DNA of 64,000 bases from Sphingomonas sp. Leaf343 (GTDB lineage Bacteria; Pseudomonadota; Alphaproteobacteria; Sphingomonadales; Sphingomonadaceae). The notes beneath the pieces were generated by a model, which was given only the letters and a program-made list of their open reading frames with translations, searched no databases and was not told where the DNA came from. The translations under genes and the position numbers were made by a program. Positions 27,154 to 35,747 of this stretch are shown here, piece by piece. The stretch spans positions 130,073 to 194,072 of the forward strand of contig NZ_LMPG01000001.1 in assembly GCF_001423765.1 (NCBI RefSeq), read 5' to 3'. Position 1 is the first letter of the stretch. The number at the start of each line of letters is the position of its first letter.

Positions 27154-27157
27154 GTCG

Positions 27158-27178
27158 CCTCTCCCGCTTCGGGAGAGG
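27158..27178 (-). promoter_or_regulatory. Hairpin that contains the cstA ribosome binding site
   Basis: Perfect 8-bp stem (CCTCTCCC at 27158-27165, GGGAGAGG at 27171-27178, plus strand) with a 5-base loop. Read on the minus strand, the 3' arm GGGAGAGG is the Shine-Dalgarno sequence of cstA, 4 bases from the GTG, so it would be hidden when the stem forms. Confidence 0.55.
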
Positions 27179-27213
27179 TTATCGGTGCCCCCTCGCATCG
27201 GAGCAACAGTCTT

Positions 27214-28398
27214 TTACCGGTCGCCGACCTTCCACGATATCGCCCAGATCAGCAGCCCGCCCAGCGCCAGCGCACAGCCGACGATGCCGGTCGACGTCCA
27301 GCCATAGCCCGCCGCCAGCACCAGTCCCGCCAGAAACGGCCCCAGCGCATTGGCGGTGTTGAACGCCGAGTGATTGAGCGCGGCGGCCAGCGTCTGCGCC
27401 TCGCCGGCGACATCCATCAGCCGCGTCTGGAGGACGGTGCCGAGCGCCCCGCCGACCCCGATCGCGAACACGTCCAGCGTCAGCCACGTCAGGTCGTGCG
27501 CGGCGAGCGGGAACAGCGCCAGCATCGCCGCCGACCACAGCAGCAACACGCCCGCGGTCGGCATCAGCGCACGGTCGGCGAAGCGCGGTATGAACAGGTT
27601 GCCCGCGGTCATGCCGCTGCCGAACGCCACCAGCACCAGCGCGAGTGCGGCGGGGCCGCCGCCGGTCACCGCCGCCAGCGTCGAGGCGAGATAGGTGTAG
27701 ACCGCGAACATGCCGCCGAACCCGACCGCGCCGGTCGCCAGCGTCAGCCACACCTGCCGTTTCTTCAGCGCACCCAGTTCCCGCATCGCGTTCGCGCCGG
27801 GCTCAACCGTGTCGCGCGGGGCCATGATCGCCACCGAAACCGCCGTCGCCGCCGCCAGCACCGCCACCACGCCGAAACCCCACCGCCACCCGATCCACTG
27901 GCCCAGCGCATTGGCCAACGGCACGCCCGCCACGGTCGCGACGGTCAGCCCCAGCATCACGCGCCCGACGGCGCGCGTCCGTCGCTCGGCCGGCACCAGC
28001 GACGCCGCGACCAGCGACGCGATCCCGAAATATGCGCCGTGGGGCAGGCCGCTCAGGAAGCGGAACACCAGCATCGATCCATAGCTTGGCGCCAGTGCCG
28101 ACAGCCCGTTGGCGATCGCGAACACGGCCATCAACGCGATCAGCATCGTCCGCTTGGGCCATTTCGCGCCCAGCACCGCCAGCGTCGGTGCACCGACGAC
28201 GACGCCCAGCGCATAGGCGCTGATGACGTGCCCCGCGGTCGGTTCGTCGATATGCAGGTCGCGCGCCATCAGCGGCAACAGGCTCATCGTCGCGAATTCG
28301 GTCGTCCCGATCGCGAACCCGCCCAGCGCCAGCGCAAGATGGACGAGGCCGACGGCGGGGGTGCGCCGGACGGGGGCGGATAGCACGGTAGCGGTCAT
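27214..28398 (-). CDS. MFS exporter, DHA1 family
   Basis: A 394-residue inner membrane protein with 12 membrane segments. The opening LALALGGFAIGTTEFATMSLLPLMARDL is characteristic of the YdhP/AraJ-like drug or sugar efflux branch, and GAPTLAVLGAKWPKRTMLIALM is motif A. Substrate unknown; sugars, arabinose-like compounds or drugs are known for relatives. The ATG at 28398 is chosen over an upstream in-frame ATG because the shorter form starts just before the first helix. It is separated from pyk by a strong terminator and lies upstream of cstA on the same strand. Confidence 0.85.
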   Translation of the reverse strand: MTATVLSAPVRRTPAVGLVHLALALGGFAIGTTEFATMSLLPLMARDLHIDEPTAGHVISAYALGVVVGAPTLAVLGAKWPKRTMLIALMAVFAIANGLSALAPSYGSMLVFRFLSGLPHGAYFGIASLVAASLVPAERRTRAVGRVMLGLTVATVAGVPLANALGQWIGWRWGFGVVAVLAAATAVSVAIMAPRDTVEPGANAMRELGALKKRQVWLTLATGAVGFGGMFAVYTYLASTLAAVTGGGPAALALVLVAFGSGMTAGNLFIPRFADRALMPTAGVLLLWSAAMLALFPLAAHDLTWLTLDVFAIGVGGALGTVLQTRLMDVAGEAQTLAAALNHSAFNTANALGPFLAGLVLAAGYGWTSTGIVGCALALGGLLIWAISWKVGDR

Positions 28399-28468
28399 CC
28401 TGCCGGAGGTGAGGGCGCGCGGCCCCGAGGGCAAACGCATGTTGCGTCAGGATGATTGCACCGCGTGC

Positions 28469-28506
28469 ATCTGAAATCCTCCCCGTTCACGGGGAGGATT
28501 TCAGAT
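28469..28506 (-). terminator. Strong terminator hairpin after pyk
   Basis: Perfect 16-bp inverted repeat: ATCTGAAATCCTCCCC at 28469-28484 and GGGGAGGATTTCAGAT at 28491-28506, with a 6-base loop. The right arm touches the last base of the pyk stop codon. This is the longest perfect stem in the window and should separate pyk from the MFS gene. Confidence 0.75.
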
Positions 28507-29975
28507 CAATCGTAATTCTTCAATTCGTCCCCGACGATCCGCGTCACATGGATGACGTTGGTTGATCCCGGCGTGCGGAACGGCACGCCGGCCATGACGA
28601 CGACCTGCTCGCCCGCCTTGGCGATGCCGTGGCGCAGCGCCATGCGCTTCGACTTGGCGACCATCTCCTCGAACGATTCGACATCGCGGGTGTGGACGGC
28701 GTGCGTCCCCCAAAGCAGTCCCAGCCGCCGTGCCGTCTCCAGCTGCGGCGTCAGGACCAGGATCGGCACCGAAGGGCGCTCGCGCGCGATCCGGCGCGCG
28801 GTCGATCCGGACGAGGTGAAACAGATGATCGCCGTCGCCGACACCGTGCGCGCGATGTTCTTCGCCGCCTCCGCCAGCGCGTCGGCGGTCGTCGGGTCGG
28901 GCTTCATGACGGTGAAGTGGACACGGTCACCATGACCCGGATCGCGCTCCACCGCATTGCCGATCGCGTTCATCATCGTCACCGATTCGATCGGCCAAGC
29001 GCCCGCCGCGCTTTCTGCCGACAGCATGATCGCATCCGCGCCGTCGTAGATCGCCGTCGCGACGTCCGACACTTCGGCGCGGGTGGGCGATGGCGACTGG
29101 ATCATCGATTCCAGCATCTGCGTCGCCACCACGACCGGCCGCCCCATCCGGCGCGACACCTCGACGATGCGCTTCTGCAGCGGCGGTACCTGCTCGGGCG
29201 GCAGTTCGACGCCCAGATCGCCGCGCGCGACCATCACGCCATCGCACTGCTCGACGATCTCCTCCAGCCGCTCGATCGCCGCCGGCTTCTCGATCTTCGC
29301 GAGCAACGCCGCCTTGCCGCCGATCAGGCGGCGGGCCTCCATCAGGTCCTCGGGCCGCTGCACGAACGACAGCGCGATCCAGTCGACGCCCTGCTCGACC
29401 GCGAACGCCAGATCGCTGCGATCCTTTTCGGTCAGCGCCGCCATCGGCACGACCACGTCGGGCACGTTCAGCCCCTTGTTGTTGGACAGCATGCCGCCGA
29501 CCTCGATCGTCGTGACGATCTTCGTCTCGTCGTGATCGGTGACGCGCAGCACCAGCTTGCCGTCGTCCAGCAACAGGCGCGCACCCGGCTCGATCGCCGC
29601 GAAAATCTCCTTGTGCGGCAATTCGACGCGCGTGGCGTCGCCCGGCTCCGGCGAACGGTCGAGCGTGAAGACGGCGCCGGTCACCAGTTCGACGCGCCCC
29701 TCCGCGAAGCGGCCGACGCGCAGCTTGGGTCCCTGAAGATCGGCGAGGATCGTCGTCGGACGCCCGAACTGCTTCTCCAGACCGCGGATCGCCTCGATCA
29801 CCGCGATCTTCGACTGCTGGTCGCCGTGGCTCATGTTCACGCGGAACGCGTCGGCTCCCGCCTGGAACAGGGTGGCGATCATCTCCGGCGTGTTGCTGGC
29901 GGGGCCGAGCGTCGCGAGCACGCGGACCTTGCGCGTCCGGGGGGCGATCTCCGTGGGGGCGTGGGCCTGGGTCAT
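28506..29975 (-). CDS. pyk: Pyruvate kinase
   Basis: A 489-residue cytosolic glycolytic enzyme that makes ATP and pyruvate from phosphoenolpyruvate and ADP. Typical stretches are KVRVLATLGPASNTPEMI, FRVNMSHGDQQSK, ILADLQGPKLRVG, LLAKIEKPAAIERL (catalytic Lys), DGVMVARGDLGVELP and VATQMLESMI. Length fits (about 480). The ATG at 29975 begins MTQAHAPTEIAPRTRKVRV; a longer reading would run through the promoter. A TATAAT lies at 30036-30031 on this strand. Confidence 0.96.
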   Translation of the reverse strand: MTQAHAPTEIAPRTRKVRVLATLGPASNTPEMIATLFQAGADAFRVNMSHGDQQSKIAVIEAIRGLEKQFGRPTTILADLQGPKLRVGRFAEGRVELVTGAVFTLDRSPEPGDATRVELPHKEIFAAIEPGARLLLDDGKLVLRVTDHDETKIVTTIEVGGMLSNNKGLNVPDVVVPMAALTEKDRSDLAFAVEQGVDWIALSFVQRPEDLMEARRLIGGKAALLAKIEKPAAIERLEEIVEQCDGVMVARGDLGVELPPEQVPPLQKRIVEVSRRMGRPVVVATQMLESMIQSPSPTRAEVSDVATAIYDGADAIMLSAESAAGAWPIESVTMMNAIGNAVERDPGHGDRVHFTVMKPDPTTADALAEAAKNIARTVSATAIICFTSSGSTARRIARERPSVPILVLTPQLETARRLGLLWGTHAVHTRDVESFEEMVAKSKRMALRHGIAKAGEQVVVMAGVPFRTPGSTNVIHVTRIVGDELKNYD

Positions 29976-30030
29976 GGGATGGCTTTCATCAGGTGCGGCT
30001 GGGGGGATGCGGTGCCACCTCCTAAAGCCT

Positions 30031-30036
30031 ATTATA
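30031..30036 (-). promoter_or_regulatory. Candidate -10 box of pyk
   Basis: Minus-strand TATAAT in the 86-bp divergent region between pyk and the DUF1244 gene; the -35 position 17 bases upstream (GTATGC) is weak. On the plus strand the same bases give TATTAT at 30030-30035, which may serve the DUF1244 gene. Confidence 0.35.
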
Positions 30037-30061
30037 CCTCGATCAACCACGGAGCATACGA

Positions 30062-30451
30062 ATGGACCCGCTTGACAGCGTCGACGACGCCACCGCCGCC
30101 GCGGTATATCGGCGGCTCGTGCGCCATTTGCGGCATCGGACGGACGCGCAGAACGTCGACCTGATGGGCTTGGCGGGATTCTGCCGCAACTGCCTCGCGG
30201 ACTGGACGCAGGAGGCGGGCGGCCTCGACCGGGATGTCGCGCGCCAGGCGATCTACGGCATGCCCTATGCCGACTGGAAGGCGAAGCATCAGGGCGACGC
30301 CACGCCCGAACAGCTCGCCCGCATGAAGGACAGCGTCGCCCGCAATGCTCCGGCGGACCCGGCCGACGCCGAGGCGGCGCTCGACGAAGCACTGGACGAA
30401 AGCTTTCCGGCCAGCGACCCGCCCGCGATAACCGAACCCGGTCGGGGCTGA
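30062..30451 (+). CDS. DUF1244-domain protein with an extra acidic tail
   Basis: A 129-residue protein. Residues about 10-95 form the DUF1244 domain (RRLVRHLRHRTDAQNVDLMGLAGFCRNCLADW, then IYGMPYADWKAKHQ), common in alphaproteobacteria and of unknown function; the FCRNC pair of cysteines is conserved in this family. The tail (about 108-129, LDEALDESFPASDPPAITEP) matches a short motif found at the end of several unrelated alphaproteobacterial proteins. GGAG lies 8 bases before the ATG. It diverges from pyk. Confidence 0.85.
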   Translation: MDPLDSVDDATAAAVYRRLVRHLRHRTDAQNVDLMGLAGFCRNCLADWTQEAGGLDRDVARQAIYGMPYADWKAKHQGDATPEQLARMKDSVARNAPADPADAEAALDEALDESFPASDPPAITEPGRG

Positions 30452-30586
30452 GGCCGGGTCAGGCTACAGCCGGGCCGGGCTTGAGCCGGTAAAGGTAAAC
30501 GCCTAGACGCGCCCCCCTGCCGGTGATCCGGCATCCTTTCATCGAATCAGCAAAAGGCCGCGCACGGGCGCGGGCGGGGTGGGACT

Positions 30587-30853
30587 ATGGCCGAAGAGCG
30601 TAACGAAGGCATGGGCGGCGGGCACGTCGCGGCGGACGAGCTGCGGCTCCTGATCGAGCGCGCGGAGCGTCTCGAAGAGGAAAAGAAGGGCATCGCCGAC
30701 GACATCAAGGACGTGATGGCCGAGGCGAAGGGCCGTGGCTACGATCCCAAGGCAATCCGCAAGATCCTGTCGATCCGCAAGAAGAAGAAGGAAGAATATC
30801 AGGAGGAGGAGGCGATCCTCGAAGTCTACATGCAGGCGCTGGGCATGATCTGA
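30587..30853 (+). CDS. gapR: GapR nucleoid-associated protein (DUF2312)
   Basis: An 88-residue protein of the GapR family, which in Caulobacter binds overtwisted DNA ahead of moving polymerases and stimulates type II topoisomerases. The hallmarks are present: [28 protein letters not shown] (first coiled coil), [24 protein letters not shown] and a C-terminal helix. It has no obvious operon partners; the following hairpin at 30861 ends it. Confidence 0.93.
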   Translation: MAEERNEGMGGGHVAADELRLLIERAERLEEEKKGIADDIKDVMAEAKGRGYDPKAIRKILSIRKKKKEEYQEEEAILEVYMQALGMI

Positions 30854-30860
30854 ACCGTTA

Positions 30861-30884
30861 CATCCTCCCCCTGGAGGGAGGATG
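30861..30884. terminator. Bidirectional terminator hairpin between gapR and the HD-GYP gene
   Basis: CATCCTCCC (30861-30869) pairs perfectly with GGGAGGATG (30876-30884) around a 6-base loop, starting 7 bases after the gapR stop and ending 13 bases before the convergent gene's stop. Confidence 0.65.
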
Positions 30885-30897
30885 AAGTTCGCCAGCG

Positions 30898-32217
30898 TCA
30901 GGCGGCGCGCACGCCGATCAACGGGATCGCGCCGCCGAATAGCTGTCCCGTCACCGGCTCGTTCGCCAGCACGCGCGCCGCGATCATCGGCCAGTCGCGG
31001 CCGAACCAGCGGTCGCCGTCTTCCGGCCGCAGGATCGCGTCGCCGTGCGGCGCCGGCTTCGCGACGGCATCGCGCAGCGACAGGAAGCGCGAGTCCGGCA
31101 CCGCATAGAACCGCCGGATGCACGGCAGCGTCGGTTCGTCGGCATTGGCGGCGATGACGATGCCGAGCTGGCTGTCGGCCATCTGCACCAGCGTGCCGAT
31201 CGGATAGATGCCGATGCTGCCGACGAACGCGGACAGCACATTCGGGTCGAAATGCCCCTCCCACGTCATCATTTTGGACAGGGCGTCGGACGGCGACCAG
31301 GCCGGCTTGTAGCTGCGGTTGCTGGTGACCGCGTCGTACACGTCGCACACCGCGCCCATCCGTGCATGGACGCTCAACTGATCGGCGGTCAGCCCGAACG
31401 GATAGCCGGTGCCGTCCACCCGCTCGTGATGATGCAGGCACACGTCGCGCGCGATCGGCAACAGATCGTCGCCGTCGCCGCCCAGCAGGCGGATGCCCTC
31501 TTCCGGATGCGTGCGGATGATCCGCGTCTCCGTGTCGTCCAGCTTTCCCGGCTTGTCGAGCAGCCCGTTGGGCATCGCCATCTTGCCGATGTCGTGCAGC
31601 AGCCCGGCCATGCCGATGTCGCGGATCTCGCGCTCGTCCAGCCGCAGGTGCCGGCCGAGGTTTATCATCAGCGCGCACACGGCGACCGAATGGAGATAGG
31701 TATATTCGTCCTTGTTCTTCAGCCGGCAGACCGAGATGATCGCGCCGGGATCGCGCGCGACGGACGCCGCGATCTCGTCGACCAGCGGTGCGACGTCGGC
31801 CGGCTTCACCGCCTGGCCCAGCCGTGCTTCCCCGAACATGCGGCGGACCGCCAGCTTCGACTTCTGCACCGTCTCCGCGGCACGGGTGGCGGCATCCTCG
31901 CGGCGGCGGACCGGAGGACGGGGGCGGGGGGGAGCGGCGATCGGCTCGTCGACCGGTTCGCCCGGCGGCGGAGTCATCTCCGCGACGAACGAATCGTCGG
32001 GCGCGCTTTCGGCCGGGCGGGCGTCCGGCGTCGGTGACAGGCCGCGCTCGGTGTCGATTTCGATCCGTTGGAAATCGCTGGCGACGATCTTGTCGAGATC
32101 GGCCTGCCGTCGCAGCAGGAAGCTGCTCCGCCAGAAGGGATGTTCCCACCACGACGTGTCGATCGCACAGATATACATACCAAGCCGCAACTGGCTGGCG
32201 GTGATCGTCACGCGCAT
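30898..32217 (-). CDS. HD-GYP domain protein, predicted c-di-GMP phosphodiesterase
   Basis: A 439-residue protein: a DUF3391 domain at the N-terminus (RVTITASQLRLGMYICAID), a Pro/Arg-rich linker (about 85-110) and an HD-GYP domain (about 160-330). Catalytic motifs are intact: HSVAVCALM, GLLHDIGKMAMPNGLLDKPGKLDD, the HHHERVDGTGYPFGL loop that contains the GYP signature. Such enzymes linearise cyclic-di-GMP and so affect motility and biofilm. The ATG at 32217 has GGGAGGA 7 bases upstream, inside a hairpin. Confidence 0.93.
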   Translation of the reverse strand: MRVTITASQLRLGMYICAIDTSWWEHPFWRSSFLLRRQADLDKIVASDFQRIEIDTERGLSPTPDARPAESAPDDSFVAEMTPPPGEPVDEPIAAPPRPRPPVRRREDAATRAAETVQKSKLAVRRMFGEARLGQAVKPADVAPLVDEIAASVARDPGAIISVCRLKNKDEYTYLHSVAVCALMINLGRHLRLDEREIRDIGMAGLLHDIGKMAMPNGLLDKPGKLDDTETRIIRTHPEEGIRLLGGDGDDLLPIARDVCLHHHERVDGTGYPFGLTADQLSVHARMGAVCDVYDAVTSNRSYKPAWSPSDALSKMMTWEGHFDPNVLSAFVGSIGIYPIGTLVQMADSQLGIVIAANADEPTLPCIRRFYAVPDSRFLSLRDAVAKPAPHGDAILRPEDGDRWFGRDWPMIAARVLANEPVTGQLFGGAIPLIGVRAA

Positions 32218-32226
32218 GAAGTTATC

Positions 32227-32255
32227 CTCCCGCCGCTGCTGATACGCAGCGGGAG
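32227..32255 (-). promoter_or_regulatory. Hairpin that contains the HD-GYP gene ribosome binding site
   Basis: CTCCC (32227-32231) and GCTGC (32235-32239) pair with GCAGC (32246-32250) and GGGAG (32251-32255), plus-strand view, with a 3-base bulge. On the minus strand the 3' arm is GGGAG of the Shine-Dalgarno. Beyond it lies an AT-rich stretch (32256-32290) fit for a promoter. Confidence 0.45.
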
Positions 32256-32302
32256 TAAACAATGTAGAACCAAACTCGTTTTTCCGAATAAAATAACCTG
32301 GA

Positions 32303-33760
32303 TCAGGCCGCGTCCGCCGACTCCGTCGTCCAACCGAGGCGCGGGATGGTGATCGACCGCTTGCCGGACAGATCGACGCGCGTGACGAACAGTTCGCGAC
32401 TTTCGATATAACCGATCAGCCGCCGCACCCGTCCCAGCGAGCTCGTCCCATAGGTCGTCGCGAGTTCCGAATCGGAGGGACAGGGTCGTCCCTCCTTCGC
32501 CGCCCGGGCGACGAGCAGGAAGGCACCCATCATGTCGTCGGGCAACGTGCCCGCCAGCGCCAGTGCGTCCTGCCACTCCTCCGCCGCCACGTCGAAGATA
32601 CCGGCCCGCGCGCAACTCAGCCGCCGGGTGAAGCCCGGCAGGTCCAGCGGCGGCCGCGCCAGCCCCGCCATCCGGCACCGCACCTGGAAATCCTGAAACA
32701 GCGTCGATGGCGACCGGAACGCCGCATCCGCATCGGCGACGATCGCACGCAGTGCCTCCGCATAGATTGCCTCGACCTCCGCCTCGTCCTTGTCGGGCAC
32801 GGGCGCGAGGGGGGCCGGGGCAGGGCGGCCGATATCCGCCGCCAGTTCCTCCGCCGGTACCAGCCGCGGTCGCGATTCGAACGCCATCGGCAGCATCGGC
32901 GCGTCGACCACCCGCTCTGCCAGCATGTCGACCAGATCGAACGGCTTCGCCGCCGGCAACGGTGTCAGCTTGGGGCTGCCCGAGCGCGCGGACGTCTCGA
33001 CGGTGCCGATCCTGACGGTGATCGGCCGCCGCGACACCGCTGGCCCCAGCGCCATGAAGGTGCCACGCGGCAGGTCGCGGATCGCCTCCGCCTGTCGCCG
33101 CTCCATCCCCAGCAGGTCGGCGGCGCGCGCCATGTCGATATCGAGGAAGGTGCGGCCCATCAGGAAGTTCGACGCCTCGGCGGCGACGTTCTTCGCCAGC
33201 TTGGCGAGTCGCTGCGTGGCGATCACCCCCGCCAGCCCGCGCTTGCGGCCCCGGCACATCAGGTTGGTCATTGCCGACAGCGAGGCGCGGCGCACCTCCT
33301 CCGTGACCTCGCCGCCGGTCGTCGGGGCGAACAATTGCGCCTCGTCGACCACGACCAGCGCCGGATACCAGTGTTCGCGCGGGGCATCGAACAGCGCCGA
33401 CAGGAACGCCGCGGCGCAGCGCATCTGGCCCTCCGCCTCCAGCCCTTCGAGACTCAATACCACCGAGGCGCGGTGTTCGCGGATGCGCGATGCGAAGCGG
33501 GCCACCTCCGCCACCGAATAATCCGCCGCCTCGATCACGACATGCCCGTAGGGGCCGGCGAGGGTGACGAAATCGCCCTCCGGATCGATCACCACCTGCT
33601 GCACCTGCCCGGCGGACCGCTCCAGCAGGCGGCGCAGCAGGTACGATTTTCCCGATCCGGAATTGCCCTGCACCAGCAACCGGGTGGCGAGCAGTTCCTC
33701 AAGGTCCATCGCCACCGCCGAGCCGCGCTCGTCGGTGCCCATATCCACGCTTACCGTCAT
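32303..33760 (-). CDS. HerA-like ATPase (FtsK/HerA superfamily)
   Basis: A 485-residue P-loop protein. Walker A is GNSGSGKSYLL (about 33-43), Walker B is ALVVVDEAQLF, and SAMTNLMCRGRKRGLAGVIATQRLAK carries the arginine/Q-motif region typical of HerA/VirB4-type pumps. The C-terminal third (about 330-485) has no domain I recognise and ends with a winged-helix-like part (ELATTYGTSSLGRVRRLIGYIESREL). HerA partners with NurA in archaeal DNA end processing, but bacterial versions like this one act in unknown processes. No NurA gene is nearby. Confidence 0.8.
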   Translation of the reverse strand: MTVSVDMGTDERGSAVAMDLEELLATRLLVQGNSGSGKSYLLRRLLERSAGQVQQVVIDPEGDFVTLAGPYGHVVIEAADYSVAEVARFASRIREHRASVVLSLEGLEAEGQMRCAAAFLSALFDAPREHWYPALVVVDEAQLFAPTTGGEVTEEVRRASLSAMTNLMCRGRKRGLAGVIATQRLAKLAKNVAAEASNFLMGRTFLDIDMARAADLLGMERRQAEAIRDLPRGTFMALGPAVSRRPITVRIGTVETSARSGSPKLTPLPAAKPFDLVDMLAERVVDAPMLPMAFESRPRLVPAEELAADIGRPAPAPLAPVPDKDEAEVEAIYAEALRAIVADADAAFRSPSTLFQDFQVRCRMAGLARPPLDLPGFTRRLSCARAGIFDVAAEEWQDALALAGTLPDDMMGAFLLVARAAKEGRPCPSDSELATTYGTSSLGRVRRLIGYIESRELFVTRVDLSGKRSITIPRLGWTTESADAA

Positions 33761-33845
33761 CGCGGTGCCGTTTGCCGGAAGGGGACGATTGGCGAAAGCC
33801 CTTTGTCGGGTCTAAGGACGCTGCCATCTTCCAAGAGGCGGACCG

Positions 33846-34589
33846 ATGGCAGGCCATTCCAAGTTCAAGAATATCATGCACCGCAAGGGCGCGCAGGACA
33901 AGAAACGGTCCGGCATGTTCTCCAAGCTCAGTCGCGAGATCACCGTGGCGGCCAAGATGGGCCTGCCCGATCCCGACATGAACCCGCGCCTGCGCGCGGC
34001 GGTGAACGCCGCCAAGGCGCAGTCGATGCCCAAGGACAATATCCAGCGGTCGATCGACAAGGCGTCGCGCGGCGACATGGAGGCGTATGAGGAAATCCGC
34101 TACGAGGGGTTCGGCCCGGGCGGCGTGTCGCTCATCATCGAGGCGCTGACCGACAACCGCAACCGCACCGCGACCAACGTGCGGACGGCGGTGGCGAAGA
34201 ACGGCGGCAATCTCGGCGCGTCCGGATCGGTCAGCCACGCCTTCGACCGCGTCGGCCTCATCAACTATCCGGCATCCGTGGGCGATGCCGAGAAGGTCTT
34301 CGAGGCGGCGCTGGAGGCGGGTGCGGAGGACGTGACCTCCACCGACGACGGCCACGAGATCTGGACCGCGCAGGGCGACCTGCACGAGGTCGCCAAGGCG
34401 CTGGAGCCGGTGCTGGGCGAACCCGAAGGCGCGAAGCTGGCATGGCGCCCGCAGACGATGGTCGGCGTCGACGAGGGCGACGCGGCGACGCTGTTCAAGC
34501 TGATCGACACGCTGGACGACGACGACGACGTCCAGACCGTCTGGGGCAATTACGAAGTCTCCGACGAGGTCATGGAGAAGCTGGGTTGA
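33846..34589 (+). CDS. yebC: YebC/PmpR-family protein
   Basis: A 247-residue protein that opens [21 protein letters not shown], the family signature, and is of full length. YebC proteins bind the ribosome or DNA; recent work gives YebC a role in helping translation through proline stretches, older work shows transcription control. It lies ahead of ruvC, a frequent order in bacteria. GAGG precedes the ATG. A hairpin follows the stop. Confidence 0.96.
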   Translation: MAGHSKFKNIMHRKGAQDKKRSGMFSKLSREITVAAKMGLPDPDMNPRLRAAVNAAKAQSMPKDNIQRSIDKASRGDMEAYEEIRYEGFGPGGVSLIIEALTDNRNRTATNVRTAVAKNGGNLGASGSVSHAFDRVGLINYPASVGDAEKVFEAALEAGAEDVTSTDDGHEIWTAQGDLHEVAKALEPVLGEPEGAKLAWRPQTMVGVDEGDAATLFKLIDTLDDDDDVQTVWGNYEVSDEVMEKLG

Positions 34590-34598
34590 GCCACGCCC

Positions 34599-34700
34599 CC
34601 TCTCCGGCACGGAGAGGTTCGGGCGAGCGGCGGGATCGTCCTCATCCTTCCGTCGCTTCGCTCCTCCCTCCCTCTCCCTCTGGGAAGGGTGAGGCCGCAC
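34599..34700 (+). terminator. Terminator hairpin and repeat after yebC
   Basis: CCTCTCC (34599-34605) pairs with GGAGAGG (34611-34617) around 5 bases, 10 bases after the yebC stop. A second palindrome-like part (CCCTCTCCCTCTGGGAAGGG) follows near 34672. The 148-bp gap to ruvC holds nothing else I can support. Confidence 0.5.
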
Positions 34701-34737
34701 ATTTCGCGGGCATCACGGCTGGCGAGCACACGGGCCG

Positions 34738-35244
34738 ATGATCATCCTCGGCCTCGACCCCGGCCTCGGCACGACCGGCTGGGGCGTCATCCGGGCCGAT
34801 GGCAACCGGCTCAGCCACGTCGCCAACGGGCAGATCCGCACCGATCCGTCGATGGCTTTGCCCCGCCGCCTGTCGCTGCTCTACTCGGCACTGGTCGACG
34901 TCATCCGCACCGAGCGGCCGGACGGCGCGGCGGTGGAGGAGGTGCTGGGCAACACCAATGCGCAATCGACGCTGAAGCTGGGGCAGGCGCGCGGCGTCGT
35001 GCTGCTCGCCGCTGCCGCCGCGGGGCTGCATATCGGCGAATATCATCCCTCCACCGTCAAGAAGGCGGTCGTCGGCACCGGCGGTGCGGAGAAGAAGCAG
35101 ATCCAGGCGATGATGGCCGTCCTGCTGCCCGGCGCGAAGCTGGCCGGACCCGACGCCGCCGACGCGCTGGCGGTGGCGATCACGCACGCGCACCATCTCG
35201 CCAGTGCGGAGGGCATGGCGCGGCGTTCCCGCATCACCGCCTGA
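34738..35244 (+). CDS. ruvC: Holliday junction resolvase RuvC
   Basis: A 168-residue endonuclease that cuts Holliday junctions together with RuvAB. It opens [18 protein letters not shown] with catalytic D7; the second acid is in [14 protein letters not shown] and the third pair in [17 protein letters not shown]. Length is usual. RuvA is 2.2 kb and RuvB 4.2 kb downstream, with unrelated genes between, so the ruv genes are near each other but not a tight operon. Confidence 0.97.
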   Translation: MIILGLDPGLGTTGWGVIRADGNRLSHVANGQIRTDPSMALPRRLSLLYSALVDVIRTERPDGAAVEEVLGNTNAQSTLKLGQARGVVLLAAAAAGLHIGEYHPSTVKKAVVGTGGAEKKQIQAMMAVLLPGAKLAGPDAADALAVAITHAHHLASAEGMARRSRITA

Positions 35245-35300
35245 ATACTTGCAACCCGGCAACGGATGTCGGAAATGCCGCTGCGACAGGGAGGGAATTG

Positions 35301-35747
35301 ATGCGAGGACAGGTACTTGGTGTCGATGCGCGGACTGGGGCGGGGCAGGTCGCGGGCGATGATGGCCGCCGCTACACCTTCGGCCCGGACGATTGGGCGG
35401 ATCGCGGCGAGCCGGCGATCGGCGCCTATGTCGATTTCGAGACCGCCGACACCCGCGCGCTGAGCATCTTCCCGCTGCCCACCGCGACGCAGGCGGTGGC
35501 CGTGCCGTCGCCGCCGGCCCGTCCCCGCACCGATCGCAACAAATATGTCGCGGCGATCATCGCGTTCCTGTTCGGCACGCTCGGCATCCACCGCTTCTAT
35601 CTCGGCCGAACCGGCTCCGGCATCGCGATGCTGGTGCTGACCTGCACGCTGGTCGGCCTGCTCGTCACCGGCCCGTGGGCGCTGATCGACATGATCCGCT
35701 ATCTCGTCATGTCCGACGACGATTTCGCGGAACGCTATCCGCGGTAG
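35301..35747 (+). CDS. TM2-domain protein with an OB/cold-shock-like N-terminus
   Basis: A 148-residue protein. Residues 1-60 (GQVLGVDARTGAGQVAGDDG, then YTFGPDDW) look like a small beta-barrel of the cold-shock/OB type; this is a fold guess. Residues about 80-140 form a TM2 domain with two membrane helices (YVAAIIAFLFGTLGIHRFYLG, then AMLVLTCTLVGLLVTGPWALIDMIRYL). GGGAGG precedes the ATG. Its last 13 bases overlap the end of the convergent Crp/Fnr gene. Function unknown. Confidence 0.85.
   Translation: MRGQVLGVDARTGAGQVAGDDGRRYTFGPDDWADRGEPAIGAYVDFETADTRALSIFPLPTATQAVAVPSPPARPRTDRNKYVAAIIAFLFGTLGIHRFYLGRTGSGIAMLVLTCTLVGLLVTGPWALIDMIRYLVMSDDDFAERYPR

Noticed and set aside
24253-28383. A plus-strand open frame of 1376 codons
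   Set aside because: It lies exactly opposite cstA, the MFS gene and the Crp/Fnr gene, and its translation is an Arg/Gln/His-rich low-complexity string. High third-position GC of the true genes clears stops on the other strand.
30001-30061. Very short leader-peptide-like frames between the pyk -10 box and the pyk start
   Set aside because: They are under ten codons, not rich in a regulatory amino acid, and no alternative hairpins accompany them.
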